A model generated the notes under the pieces. That model ran no database searches. It was given only the letters and a program-made list of their open reading frames with translations, and was not told the DNA's origin. Made by a program: the position numbers and the translations under genes. Positions 22,690 to 34,968 of a stretch of 64,000 nucleotides of DNA are shown piece after piece. The stretch is from contig CM057349.1 in NCBI GenBank assembly GCA_030015575.1, forward strand, positions 260,519,077 through 260,583,076, written 5' to 3'. Within the stretch, counting starts at the first letter, position 1. The number at the start of each line of letters is the position of its first letter. Source of the DNA: Agapanthus africanus (taxonomy: Eukaryota; Streptophyta; Magnoliopsida; Asparagales; Amaryllidaceae).

Positions 22690-23458
22690 AGATTCACAAC
22701 TATAACCGTATAATTCTTTGCCACCTGTCCAAATCCCTTTATATGTCTTTAGTCATTACCTTCTGTACACCCCTTTAAGCCAAATGGTTTTCTTCCTTCC
22801 CTACCGTTCGGCACCAGCCTATGGTTTGGAAGAAGACTATCCAAAAAGCATAAAGGGTGTACTGTCCTAATCCTAGGAGCACTCGCAACGCGAGAGAAGG
22901 TGAAGATAAAAGACACCTGAATGTACTTTATTCCTATTTCTCCTGAACCAGAATCCATCCCCGAACTGGAACAAGTTCCTTTCGAGTTCGTATATAACCA
23001 TACGATGGAGTATCCAATAAACTGTGGATCTTCGTAGTGATACGGAGTGTCCTGGAGAAATACAAAGGTGATTTAGGATTGGCGAAGAAATACTTGGTTT
23101 GGTCGTGAATATCAGTTGCAACTTACTTTGCCCTCCTACTAATCCCTTGCTTTGTCTTAACTTAATACCTTCTGCACACCATCGTTATGCTAATTGGTTT
23201 TCTTCATTCCCTACCGGTCGGCACCAGCCTAAGGTTTGGAAGAAGACTATCCAATTTGCGTAATAGGTGTACTACTCCTAAACCAAGGAGTACTCGCAAC
23301 CTGAGAGGAGGTGAAAAGAAAAGACAACTGAATAGTCCTATCCGTTTTCTCCAGAACCAGAAACCATCCTCGAAGTCCTTCGAGTTCGTATATAACCATA
23401 CGATGGTTTTGTCCAATGGAAGTGGACGTTCGTAGTAATACGGGATGTCCTGGAGAAA
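22690..23458 (-). repeat. N-family ~398-bp tandem repeat (N2 copy)
   Basis: Two units starting (minus strand) at TTTCTCCAGG, 23458-23449 and 23060-23051. Short ORFs (22873-23121, 23204-23506) lie within and are not recognised. Confidence 0.7.
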
Positions 23459-23574
23459 AGGGTAAAAGTAGGAGTGGCAATGAGGTCTGCAACTCTGACA
23501 ATCCAAAAGCCAGTATTAAGAAGGTTCGGTCAACTTAGTCACTGAGTCATAGTCCAGGGTCGGGTCAATGGTCG

Positions 23575-23600
23575 CTGCCAGAGAGAGAGAAAAGAAACAC
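23575..23600 (-). promoter_or_regulatory. Pyrimidine tract ending in CAG (N2)
   Basis: Minus strand: C/T run, then GGCAG ending at 23575. Equivalent of 11800-11826. Confidence 0.4.
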
Positions 23601-23869
23601 TCAGCGTGCACTCTAACCTAGATCAGAATGGTTATCACTTTGTCTAATCTGGAAACCTCCCACTGTACCTCAAATTCTCCTCCAAACCTGAAAGAAGAAT
23701 TAGTCGGGGTCACCCGAGGAGTAAACCAACTCATCAGTGGGAATCGGGATCCAACTATCATCGCATGATAACGTGACGGAATCCACTCACGTCACCACAC
23801 TCCAGAAGGTATGCGCATGCCTGGCAAGTTTCAGTTCTTTTGAAACTCCCGATGTGATTTTTTACCCCT

Positions 23870-24090
23870 AGGACCCAAGTGACCTTGACACAGTCAACAA
23901 ATCAAAGAGTCCTAGTCAAGTTCAGCCCGTCATTATCCTGGATTGCATTAAACCCACCCGTACGAGCCCTTGACACAGTCAACAAGGCCGCACGACTGTC
24001 CTAACCAATCCCATTAATATGCTGCAAACAAACACTACTTAGCTACCGCACACTACGCCTTGACACAGTCAACAAACGCAGCACGAATAC
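23870..24090 (-). other. Three-fold TTGAC/GTCAA stem-loop array (N2)
   Basis: Three identical cores at about 23882-23900, 23968-23986 and 24059-24076: minus strand TTGAC-tgt-GTCAA. The loop differs from N1 (cttc) although the rest of the two elements is very similar. Confidence 0.65.
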
Positions 24091-24224
24091 TAAGTAATAC
24101 TTGTAAGAAATGACGGAGGGCTACGACTGGTTTTTGGCGAAAAACCTTTAACGTAATGAACTTGATATCGTTGAAGGAACTGCATAGCCTTTTAGAAAAT
24201 ATAGTGACGAAAACCTTTACTAAA

Positions 24225-24465
24225 GAGGTCACTCCCGGTGAAGGGATCTCGGCTCTTTCCCCGTAGAATGAGGTGCAGGATATTCCAACTGAATACCACG
24301 ATGCAAAGCAAAAGTAATCGGCTATAGTGAAGTTAATGCCCTGACGCAAACTTCTGTCCAAGGGGTCACTCCCGGTGAAGGGATCTCGGCCCTTGCCTCG
24401 TCGACTGAGGAGCAGGATATTCCAACTGAATACCACGATGCAAAACAAAAGTGAACGTCCTTGCA
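24225..24465 (-). repeat. Leader repeat block, two units (N2)
   Basis: Same as N1 10951-11185. The unit at 24259-24273 pairs CCTC with GGGG (one G-U), intermediate between CCTC/GAGG and the CCCC/GGGG of N1. Confidence 0.65.
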
Positions 24466-24519
24466 ATAACAGCTTTTTGAAAAAGTGTTCCAACAACATC
24501 AGATTAGGTTTGTATATCT

Positions 24520-24541
24520 TGCATTGATCCGAATCAATGCA
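24520..24541 (-). other. 9-bp leader hairpin (N2)
   Basis: TGCATTGAT / ATCAATGCA around a 4-nt loop, as in N1. Confidence 0.6.
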
Positions 24542-24597
24542 GTCCCATCAATTGATCACACCACAAAGAACGAAAATATACTGACGTACGTATATGC

Positions 24598-24680
24598 CAT
24601 CCACATTCGCCACTGGGTCCCGTCATCACCCGTTAGGTTAGCTAACTAACGGCAGAGCGGGGACTGGACTAGCGCGGATG
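24598..24680 (-). other. Nested-stem leader element (N2)
   Basis: Counterpart of 10721-10803 with the same inner CCGTTAG/CTAACGG stem. Confidence 0.55.
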
Positions 24681-25868
24681 AAAAACATATACAACATCTA
24701 CTAATATATATACCAATATATAGTATTTCGCTCAAGGCGTGAATGAAATGCAACATCACAGAAATGTACAACATCACAGAACAATACAGATATCTGGAAG
24801 CCCCGGGTTTCACAGAGCCGCTGCTGAAACCCGACGTTCCCTTGGTCGTATGGATAGCCTGTGCAATGAAATCCTAGACCCCTACGGGCGCGGCAAGTCA
24901 CCCGCCAAAACCTGAAGCGAGGCAGCCCCCTTCAGCACCGTGAATGGACCACCCAGCACTTCACGGAATCCGGTAACTTGGGCACCCCTCCTGGGTCAAC
25001 CTGTACCCCCTACGAGTGCGGCGAATAGCCCGCCAATCCTGGACTGAAGCCCCTTCCATCTCAATGCCCTGAGATGCGGGCCCGTTGCCCTCCAGAACCC
25101 GGCTATCCGTGCACCCCACCGCGGGGCAACCCTAGTACAGAAAGTAAAATATACATACACCGGGTACATCGACCGCAACCAGGTCGTGCCCCAAAAGAAT
25201 AATACAAACAGGCAGTGACGGCAGTCCACATGTCGGACGCTCGCGCCCGCAATATCAAATGTACATAATACAACATAGCTGTACTAGCATTGCATCCAGG
25301 CTATCCCCCACGACCGATCCGCAACATCACAGCATAAACATAGAACATCAACGTGAAAGTCACGTTCGCAAATCCGTCTAACCGGGCTATAGCAGTCAGA
25401 CCGGATTTACCGATCGAGTGACATTCACGGTCGCAGATATAATGTAAATACTGTGAAATAATGTGTTTAAAATTTTCCGATCGACCAAAAATTAACAAGT
25501 GGGCCCCCAATCAAAACTGTAGCACTCACAGAAAACCTGGGCCCAAATTTAATATTCCAAAACTCCTAATTTTAGCCCATAAGCCCACTGAAAAAAAATT
25601 AATCACACGATCCCATACTCCTGCGGCGGAAGCGCGGCAATAATGGGGTTTTTGCCGCCCTTCCGCGGTCGTACGGAGGCGTCGTGTCACCAAAATTTTG
25701 CAGTGTTCTTAGCACTCCCTGCACATCATTCTGAGACCACCTGAAAAATTTTTAGACTCAAAAAAATTTCGACAGAAACTGATGTGTAGGAAAAAATACG
25801 GTTTTTGGAATTTCGGTCGATCGGATAAGCAAAACACATTAGAACAAGCTAGGTAAAGTTAATGGCGT

Positions 25869-25881
25869 GGCTCTGATACCA
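25869..25881 (-). promoter_or_regulatory. N2 primer-binding site
   Basis: Minus strand TGGTATCAGAGCC, directly abutting the LTR with no spacer base, unlike N1, E1 and T. Confidence 0.95.
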
Positions 25882-28136
25882 TGTTGCGCCACGGCAGTGC
25901 CCCGGTCTCTTACTCGAGGCCAAAATGCGGAATCAAAAATTTTCCTTACTCGGAAACCGGCGCTACCGCGGACAAAGAAAACCCGGATCGTTAACCATTA
26001 ACCTACGATAGCTAACAAGAGATGGGAAAAGAAGTATACCACGAGATCCGAGTCCTCCGGTCTTCTCATCATCGCCCCGATCTCCCGCGGAAAGTGTAGT
26101 CTCCAAATCGTCGCCTCCTCGCCGGAAAGGGCACCACATCGCCTTCGTCTTTTACGGGCTCCCGCCTCAATACCGAGGCAACTCGAGCATGAAGCCGGCA
26201 ACTCGACATGCTCAAGATATGCTGTAGGAAGTGTAGTGTAGAATCATAGTCTCCTTTGGGGTTTGTTGTTGCCATGATGGAGGATTGGGGTTAGGAAAAA
26301 TGGTGCTTGCATTTTTCCGAAACAAGAAGAAGAAGGAGATGAAGAATTCCTCCCATAACAAAGATGAACTCTCTCATTCTTTTTCTTTCTCTCTTTCTTT
26401 TTCTTCTTCTCTCTTTTCTCATAACCATGAAAGACTTATCATATCAAAATGAGAATGGTGGAGGAGGAACTAATACAAGGGAGGTGATGGTAGGAGCAAA
26501 GAAAAGGTGACCACATCCAAGGACAACAAAACATCAACCATGCTTATATCAAATCCAAACCATACCCTTTCAATCACAATAAAAAGCAAGTCAATGGATG
26601 AAAGAAATGAAAGGTATCATAATCAAACATTATGCAAAGAAACCCCTCCACAAAGTGTTATTTGCAAAACTGCAAATAACCCCCTCCATCGGAAAAGTCC
26701 GGCCGGGAAAGAACAAAGGAAAACCGGCCGGAACGGAATGCAAACTGGCAACTCCAGAAAACTGGTCCCGTAATAAATTACAGGAAAACCCCGATACTGT
26801 GCATACACACCCGCATCTGTATTCCGACCGGATACAAATGCAATGAGACAAAATCTACACTGTACTAGACTAAGACCGGCTTAAGCCAAAGCCGGCTAGT
26901 AAAATCCGTTCGATCCTGATCCGTGCAATACCGCACGTATCAGATCAAACCCTGCCATATTACTATACGGCCACTAGTACAAAACTGTCCGATCCTGATC
27001 CGTGCAATACCGCACGTATCTGATCGGACCCTGCCATATCTCCATACGGCCTCTACAGCGTTTCGCCCGAAAGCTTGAGTAACTGTAAGTGTGGTGGACT
27101 CTAAAGACTCGTCAATACTATGGCTGTGGATTTAACCACTGGCACGTCAGAGGTATAAGCCAATACGTGACGGGCCACCAGCTATTGACCAAAAGGGACG
27201 TCGATGAGGAAGCTCACCCCGACACCCAACTGAGCCTGTCAGTGACAATATCCGTACAGTCCGGTCCGTTCGTCTATGAGTATCGCATGGCGGGCCTAGG
27301 GGGTTGGTAAAAGTCAGATCCCCAAAGGCGGTACAAGTCGTGTCGGAGCGTAGCCCAGAACGCCCTGAGATACTACTGGAATACCTACCAGTAAATCTCC
27401 TGCCTCGGCCGAGGGCTTTGCGTAATGGCTCTCCTAGACACAGCGCGACCTCACCCCCAATACCGGGAGAGACGAACCCCTGCAGATCCTCTCACTGCCT
27501 CCATGTGGCTCGGGACTGTACCCAACTAAAACCTGTTTGCACGACTCCTTTGATCCGTGGTAGGGTAGTAATCAAAGTACAGTGGGAACTCACACGAGAC
27601 AAATGACGATCTCAGGTCGATGAACTAACCTGTACACATGTCACCTGGGAACTGCTATCTGACGTCTGGTATAATCCCAACTAGCAGGTTCCCGGCGAGT
27701 CCTGTCCGGTGTACTCATAACCCAATGAGCACCTGTATACATCTTAGGTGAACCAACTGACACCAGTGGCTTGTGAGACCGGCCACCGCCCCTCGTCGGG
27801 GTCTCGACTGTATACACTAGTCTACTAATGGAGTATCGATGCCCAGTCTCGAAACTCCCACGACTAGGGACCTTTTAAGGATGTGCTTATAGACCCCAGC
27901 TCCCACGTATATGATCGCCATCATACTGCTGGTCGTCAAGCAAGAATCCTAGGGGCTCTATCAACGTGTAATAGCGACGTGTCAGGTCACCTAAAGCAGT
28001 ACACGATGATAAAGATAAACCAGATAGCATACTATCATCTCGAGTAAGACTGTCCCACCGGGATAGGTCCTCCCTCAATCATTGCAATCACGTGCCTGTG
28101 ATCCAATAATTGACTCTGAGGGCACTATCTCCAACA
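25882..28136 (-). repeat. N2 5' LTR
   Basis: Nearly identical to 17943-20197. The shared short ORFs (e.g. 27304-27606) are not gene evidence. Confidence 0.95.
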
Positions 28137-28750
28137 GGGAGTTATAGCAGGTTCGCTTGTTTTCTTCTGATCGCTCAATACCCGGGTGGTCGTTACGTTT
28201 AGCTGACCGCTTGCAGCTTGGGGGTGCTTGATATGATCATCACCAACTGCCGGCATATTGACGAGTCTTGGAGTCCCATAAAGGAGTTACCTAGTCCAAG
28301 AGAAACGTTGTGGTGCGCGTATGCGATATGCGCATGGACCCGGTTAAAATGCGCGTATAAGATACCGTATATTAATCGGGCGGCTTGCTTTTGGTTGGGC
28401 CGTATGTGATATGGCCGGATTGATAAATCAAGTGTTGATTTATCATTTAACCATTAGATTCTCACTAGAAATCCTTTCTTGTATTTTTGGATGTATGCAT
28501 GCATGTATGCATTCCTTCTTGATTCATGCACATATGGATGTGCATGCACACATACATACATACATCATCCTTCATGGTTGTATATACATTGAAAATGATG
28601 GCAATATAAGCCGTATGTGATATGGCCAGATTGATAAATCAAGTGTTGATTTATCATTTAACCATTAGATTCTCACTAGAAATCCTTTCTTGTATTTTTG
28701 GATGTATGCATGCATGTATGCATTCCTTCTTGATTCATGCACATATGGAT
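28137..28750 (+). repeat. S1 segment 3
   Basis: Starts with the N2 TSD (gggag) and continues S1 (CTTCTGATCGCTCAATACCC, shared with 33691). A dyad GATAAATCAA-gtg-TTGATTTATC lies at 28422-28444. Ends with the S2 TSD tggat. Confidence 0.92.
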
Positions 28751-31028
28751 TGTAGGGTTCCTAGGCACCCTAATGAGATCTCACAAGGCATCGAACATAC
28801 CATTATAAAATTTTACGGGTGCCGAGAGACCCGACTACGGATCGTTTGCTAGATTTCTAGGCGAAAAGTAAACTAGTTAACAATTAACTAATGGGAAACG
28901 GAAATACAACCTTTGTAGATCCGGTCCTCCACCTCCACGGCTCCGAGATGAGGTCCTCTCCGCTGTCCAAATCAAATCCGGGCTCTAACGTCGACTTCAT
29001 CGTAGAACGAGCGAGCTTGGTCGTAGATGTCCATGCCGAAGATGATCTACGTCGAGGTATCGCTAAATCAACCTCCGACTTCATCAAGTCAAGAAACTTG
29101 TGAAGTAAACACACTCTACTACTTGGCAAGAGGTAGAGGATGAAGAAATAGGAGTTGGGTTCAATTTAGAATTGGATTTCTCACTCTTTATCATCAATCA
29201 CCATTGATGACCTAAGCTTTTCTTCTTGAGTTCAAGGAAGAAGAAGAAGAAAAGATATGATAGATGAATAAATATTGAAAAAGAAAATCAATACTTATCA
29301 TAACATGAACCATGGTCAAGTGTAGAGATTAAACTAGGGTTAATGGAGTGGTTAGGGTTAAGCATGAGACAAAATGGTTACTTAGGTCAAAGCTTCATGA
29401 AGCTTCAACTAGAATCCAAAACAAGCCACCATTTTCCTTTATGCTATTCATTTTTCCAAAAAGAATAAATGAACAAATAAATGAATAAGAAAATGTAAAC
29501 CCTAACCATTACATAACCATGGTTTAAACTTTACACAAAACACAAGTAAACATGTATCATCATATCAAGTGCACAAAATCATATCGCATATGCAATGCGC
29601 ACACCCGAGTGAGAAAATCCATTTTAAAGTGAACCGATACTAGTTGATGCAAAGTAATATATCAAATATATAATTATGCATTAAATCATTAAATCAACAC
29701 TTGATTTAACGATCCGGTCATGACGCACATAACCGACTGGTATCATTAGTAACATCTTATCGAATCAACACTTGATCCGATAACCCGGCTATATCGCATA
29801 TAACCGATCAATGTCACATCGCGAGAATCGAATACAGTATCACATACTTGTATTATTCTCGGTCCCGCACATATCTCATATGCGCTCCTATTTCATCTCG
29901 CTTGAGCCAGGAAACCTCTGTGTAGGACTCTAAAGACTCGTCAATACGCCGGCAGCGGATGATGATCATATCAAACATCCACAAGCCGCAAGCGGTCTGC
30001 TAAACGTAACGGCCACCCGGGTATTGAGCGATCTGAAGATCGACGAGCAATCCCGCTCACACTCCAGTGAATCCGACCAGTAACACTACCGTACAGTCCG
30101 GTCTGATCGTCTGATATGTCGCATATCTCGCCTAGGGGTGGTAAACGTCAGACCCCAATAGCTCGATAAGTCGTGTCGATATGAGGTCTATAACAATTCG
30201 AGAAACTACTGGTAACACTTACCAGTAAATCTCAGCAACCCTGGCCAGGGATTTCCTGTTATAGCCAATCGAACACAGCGCAACATCAACCCCCTATACC
30301 GGGAGAGACGAATCCCCTCCTATCGCTCATTGCCTCCATGTGACTCGGGACTGTACCCAAAAACCACCGTTTTGCACACCCTCTTGGACGTGGTAAGATG
30401 GAAATCAAAGCACAGTGGGAACCACACAAGACTCTATGACGATCTCGGGTCAACAGACTACTCTGTACCAGTGTCACCAGAGAACTGCCATCTGACGTGA
30501 GGTATAATACCATCTGGGAGTTCTCGGCGAGTCCGTCCAGTGTACCCAGTCTCTACTGAGCACCCGTATATCATCTCCGATATCAAACACCAATGGATAT
30601 GGGATCATCCATCGCCCATCTGTATGGGTCAAGAAGGTATACGCTAGTCTACTCTGGTATATCGATGCCCCGTCTCGATACACCCACGACTAGGGACTTT
30701 GAAGGATGTACTTATGGACTACCATATCCCCACTAGTATGATCCGCATCATAGTCCAGGTAGTCAAGTACAGATCCTAAGGGCTTTACCAACATGTAACA
30801 GAGAGACAATCAGCATACACGTTAAGGTAAAGATCAACCAGATAGCATACTATCATGTCGAGCAAGAAAGTCCTCCCTATATACGTCCTAGCATCCACTA
30901 CAATATACATCATATGTACAGTAATGGCCTCTAGGGCATACATATAACTAACATGGATGTGCATGCACACATACATACATACATCATCCTTCATGGTTGT
31001 ATGTACATTGAAAATGATGGCAATATAA
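28399..31028 (+). repeat. 211-bp tandem duplication in S1, second unit split by S2
   Basis: Unit 1 is 28399-28609. Unit 2 starts at 28610, is broken at 28750 by S2, and resumes 30959-31028. Both begin GCCGTATGTGATATGGCC and end GGCAATATAA, and the total of each is 211 bp. No other LTR in the window has it, so it arose in S1 before S2 inserted. Confidence 0.88.
28751..30953 (-). mobile_element. S2: solo LTR (2,203 bp), T family
   Basis: Minus strand starts TGTTAGTTATATGTATGCCC at 30953 and ends AGGAACCCTACA at 28751. TSD tggat at 28746-28750 and 30954-30958. No internal sequence, hence a solo LTR. Contains TACAAAGGTTGTA (28917-28905) and the LTR dyads near 29690 and 29765. Confidence 0.95.
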
Positions 31029-31764
31029 GACTCATGCCTTGGTTAGATAATATGGATTATTATTTCTATTTGTGTTAAAACATAAAGAAAAAGGAAAATG
31101 GTAATTCATGGATTAGTTTCTACACTCTTCTTTGACCTAACCATGCTCACCTATTTTTTAACCATGGATTAACTTTCCCTTTGTGTTTTAACTCAAATTG
31201 AATAATATCTTTATCATTTAACCATGTTTTGAGATGAGAAGTGGAAAATATATATACATATATTTTCTATTTTTCCATTAGACATTATATTTTCTCTTGT
31301 TCTAAAAAGGCCATCATCTTCTTCCTCCTTCTTCTTTTGCTCTCTAGATTTCTCTAGTGAGCAAATTACTCACCAAGTTAGGATTTTGAAGTGAGAAAAG
31401 CCACCACAACATCATTCTACACAAGTCTTGCCCACTTGTTTAGAGTGTTAGCTTCATTTCTTTCTCTTGATCAAGTGAAGTTGCAAGCTTGGACAAAGGA
31501 GCTTCGGGTGGATCGTCGTGGACATTAGAAGACCTCAAGCGAACCCTTTTCCAACCCTCAAATGGCCAAGGAGTCTAGCGTAGGGAGCTACAAAGGTTGT
31601 ACTCTCAAAACCCTAGCCTTAGTTACTTGTAATGATGTGTAGTTTTAGAAACCCTAATTTTTCTAGGAATCATTCTTTGTATGCTTACTTAGCACCTTAA
31701 AATTTTAATTTTTGGTACATGTGATGCTTCCAAACCCTTCATGAGGTGCTAGGTAAACCTAACA
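30954..31764 (+). repeat. S1 segment 4 (LTR 3' end)
   Basis: Starts with the S2 TSD; contains TACAAAGGTTGTA at 31589-31601; ends CCTAACA followed by TSD gacga. Confidence 0.92.
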
Positions 31765-32745
31765 GACGACATACTCTTGATAGGAAATGTCATTCCTATA
31801 CTGCAATCGGTCAAGCTCTTCTTATCACAACGATTCTCAATAAAAGATCTAGGGGATGCCTCCTACATCTTGGGGATTAAGATCTATAGAGATAGATCTA
31901 AACGGATACTTGGATTGTCCCAATCCAGGTACATTGACACCATACTAAAGCAATTTAGTATGGAAGAATCCAAGCGTGGGTTTTTACCCACGATCTCTGG
32001 ACTCACTCTCTCCAAAGAGATGTCTCCAAAGACTGATTTGGAGAGAGCTCGCATGCAAGGGATACCCTATGCTTCGGCTGTAGGCTCTATCATGTACGTG
32101 ATGCTATGTACCAGACCCGATGTAGCATACACACTAAGTGTAGTGAGTAGGTATCAAGCAGATCCTGGAGAGAGTCACTGGACAGCTGTGAAGAGCATTC
32201 TCAAGTACTTACGAAGGACTGAAGAGATGCTCTTGGTGTATGGTAACGGAGAACTCCAAGTGGATTCCTTTAGCGATTCGAGCTTCCAGAGTGATAAGGA
32301 CGACTCTAAGTCGCACTCGGGATTTGTCTTTATCCTCTACGGAGGGGCGGTATGCTGGAAGAGTTCCAAGCAGGAAACCATGGCAGACTCGGCAATGGAG
32401 GCTGAATACATCGCTGCCAACGATGCTGCCAAAGAGGCTGTCTGGATCAAGAAGTTCATAACTGAACTTGGAGAGGTTCCATCCATTAAGGATCCAATAC
32501 CTTTGTGTTACGATGACAATGGAGCGGTGGCTTTGCCCAAGGAACCCAGGTCCCATCAGCGATCTAGGCATATTCGGAGGCGGTATCACCTGATCCGGGA
32601 GATAGTTGATCGCCAGGAGATCGAGGTCAAGAGAGTTGACATGAAGAACAACACAGTGGATCCACTCACGAAGGCCATTCCCCAGATACAGTTCGAGAGA
32701 CTCTTCGGGATGCTCGGTATGCGATACTTCAGCAGCTGGCCCTAG
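31765..32745 (+). pseudogene. pol: Element H: end of reverse transcriptase and RNase H
   Basis: Resumes H pol from the S1 TSD: the second Asp of YVDD, then ILLIGN, FSIKDLGDASYILGI, GLSQSRYIDTILKQF, and GSIMYVMLCTRPDVAY, typical of the copia RT/RNase H connection. RNase H follows with its acidic residues in VDSFSDSSFQSD, AMEAEYIA and CYDDNGA, and VDPLTKAI near the end; stop TAG at 32743-32745. The frame is uninterrupted for about 326 codons, the longest undamaged coding stretch after E1 pol. RNase H removes template RNA during cDNA synthesis. It has lost its upstream part and is not expected to act. Confidence 0.94.
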
Positions 32746-32748
32746 TGC

Positions 32749-32759
32749 AAGTGGGAGAT
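32749..32759 (+). promoter_or_regulatory. H polypurine tract
   Basis: AAGTGGGAGAT just before the H 3' LTR and 3 bp after the RNase H stop codon. Confidence 0.9.
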
Positions 32760-34968
32760 TATTAGTTGTATGTATGCCCTAGAGGCCAGTATTGTACATA
32801 TGATGTATATTATATTGGATGCTTGGACATATATAGAGAGGACTTTCTTGCTCGATATGATAGTATGCTATCTGGTTGCTCTTTATCTTAACATGTGTAC
32901 TTGTCTCTTGATACTGTCTTATGGTTACATGTTGGTAAAGCCCTTAGGATGAGTACTTGACTACGTGGACTATGATGCGGATCATACTAGTGGAGACATG
33001 GTAGTCCATAAGTACATCCTTCAAGGTCCCTAATCGTGGGTGTATCGATACGGGGCATCGATATACCAGTGTAGACTAGCGTATACGCTTCTCGACCCAT
33101 AAGATGGGCGATGGATGATCCCATATCCATTGGTGTTTGACATCAGAGATGGTATACGGGTGCTCAGTCGAGACTGGGTACACTGGACGGACTCGCCGAG
33201 AACTCCCAGATGGTATTATACCTCACGTCAGATAGCAGTTCTCTGGTGACACTTGTGCAGGTTAGTCTGTAGACCCAAGATCGTCATAGAGTCTTGTGTG
33301 ATTCCCACTGTGCTTTGATTTCCACCTTACCAGGTCCAAGAGGGCAAGCAAAACGGTGGTTATTAGGTACAGTCCCGAGTCACATGGAGGCAATGAGCGA
33401 TAGGAGGGGTTTCGTCACTTCCAGTATTGGGGGTTGATGTTGCGCTGTGCTCGATTGGCCATAACAGGGAAGTATTTGGCCAGGGCTGTTTTAGAGATTT
33501 ACTGGTAAGTGTTACCAGTAGTTTCTCGACCCGTTATGAGCCTCACATCGACATGACTTATCGGTTATTGGGGTCTGACGTTTACCACCCCTAGACTTGA
33601 TATGCGACATATCAGACGAGGAGACCGGACTGTACGGCAAGTGTTACTGTCAGGCTTTTGCAGGAGTTGGAGCGGGCTGGCTTGCCGATCTTCTGATCGC
33701 TCAATACCCGGGTAGCCGTTACGTCCAGCTAGTACCGCTGATGGCTTGTGGGTGCTTGATGTGATCATCACCTACTGCCGGCGTATTGACGAGTCTTTAG
33801 AGTCCTACATAGAGGTTTTACTGGCTCAGGCAAAACGAAATAGGAGCACATATGTGATATGTGCGGGACCGAGAATAATGCGTGTATGTGATACCGTATT
33901 CTATTCTCGCAACTTTTTGTATCGGTCGGTTATATGTGATATAGCCGGGTCATCGAATCAAGGGTTGATTCGATAAGACGATACATTGGATGTTAGTTGG
34001 TTATATGTGATATAGCCGGATTATTAAATCAAGTGTTGATTTGATAATTTAGTGTATAATTGTATATTAGATATACTAATTTACATTAACTAACATTTAC
34101 TCACTTAAGCATTTATTTTCTCACATGTGCACATTTATTATATATATATGTGATATATATTAAAATGTGTTTTCTTTTTGTATCATGGTTGTTGATACAT
34201 CAAACATGGGTGTGTAAGACATACACCATTCTATTTGTGATAATGGGTTTTATTATTTAAAGTGAAAACAAAATTAGTGGAATATTAGTTGAAAGCATGA
34301 AGCTTGTGGATGCTTTGACTAAGTCCATTAGTTTTGTTTTACTTAAGATATTTAGTAACCTAACCATCATAATTAGCCATGGTTATGTCTCTACATGAGT
34401 TAGTATATGATACTCACTCACCATGGTTCACTCTCTCACTTGATCATTATTCTCATTTTCATTTGTTCATCTTCTTCTTCCTTGAACAAAAGAAAAGCTT
34501 GCTAGGGTTTTCAAAAGAGAGTGAAATATTGTGAGAAAAGAAATTCTAAAGTGAGCCCACTTCCTATTTCTTCATCCACTACTAGACTAGCACTTTAGTT
34601 TAGGGTGTTTGCTTCACTAATTCTCAAGTTAGTGAAGTAGAAGCTTGAGGTAGCATTCCTCGACGTAAATCATCTTCGGCCTCGAAGGCTTCAAGCAAGG
34701 ACGCTCCTTTCGCCTCGTGAAACCATGCAAGAGTCCGGGAGGACCACGATCACAGCGAAGGGACTACTACAAGGAGCTTATGAAGTGAAGGACCGATCTA
34801 CAAAGGTTGTATTTCCTTTTTCACTTAGATAGTAAATGGTTTACTATGTTTCCGTATTGTATTCTAGCTAACGATTCTAGTTTAGAGTTCCTTTTAACGG
34901 CAAATTTTTAAAAATGGCATGGACGATGCCTCCCGAAACCTTGCTGCCGTCGAGAGGATCCCTATACA
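32760..34968 (+). repeat. H 3' LTR (about 2.2 kb)
   Basis: Starts TATTAGTTGTATG, i.e. the terminal TG is TA, and ends CCCTATACA. Dyads at 33952-33974 (ATCGAATCAA / TTGATTCGAT) and 34021-34047. TACAAAGGTTGTA at 34799-34811. The other LTR and the target duplication are left of the window. Confidence 0.88.

Larger units (their letters stand above)
23640..25868 (-). other. N2 leader, untranslated, no gag found
   Basis: Contains the features of the N1 leader in the same order. The 148-aa ORF at 24053-24499 spans the repeat block and reads the two repeat units as related peptides; that is a consequence of the DNA repeat and is not conserved in E1 or T. Confidence 0.8.
17943..28136 (-). mobile_element. 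N2: complete non-autonomous copia element (10,194 bp)
   Basis: On the minus strand: 5' LTR 28136-25882, PBS 25881-25869, leader, degenerate pol, purine tract 20208-20198, 3' LTR 20197-17943. TSD gggag at 17938-17942 and 28137-28141. Both LTRs are 2,255 bp with about ten differences by eye, so it is somewhat older than N1. Internal structure matches N1 throughout, but the RT catalytic segment is deleted. Its LTR ends GGCGCAACA rather than GCACTTACA, a distinct subfamily. Confidence 0.95.
6827..31764 (+). mobile_element. S1: solo LTR split by three later insertions
   Basis: Starts TGTTAGTTGTATG at 6827 and ends AAACCTAACA at 31764, with TSD gacga on both sides. Removing N1, N2, S2 and their duplicated target bases leaves about 2.3 kb that aligns by eye along the 3' LTR of H (32760-34968). 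It contains no PBS, coding sequence or purine tract, so it is a solo LTR left by recombination between the two LTRs of a former full element. It includes a private 211-bp tandem duplication. Confidence 0.92.

Noticed and set aside
24053-24499. 148-aa ORF with internally repeated peptide, possible small gene in the N2 leader
   Set aside because: It follows the DNA repeat block; the frame is not kept in N1, E1 or T, and the conserved features are stems rather than codons.
28489-28560. GCATGCATGTATGCAT and ACATACATACAT runs as a regulatory array (RY-like)
   Set aside because: They are low-complexity sequence within S1 and not conserved in the H, P or T LTRs.
28884-29129. 81-aa minus ORF in S2 as a captured gene
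   Set aside because: It lies in the conserved GC-richer 3' part of T-family LTRs, where frames differ between copies.
31580-31660. AACCCTAA-like motifs as interstitial telomere repeats
   Set aside because: Only single or double units, scattered within LTRs.
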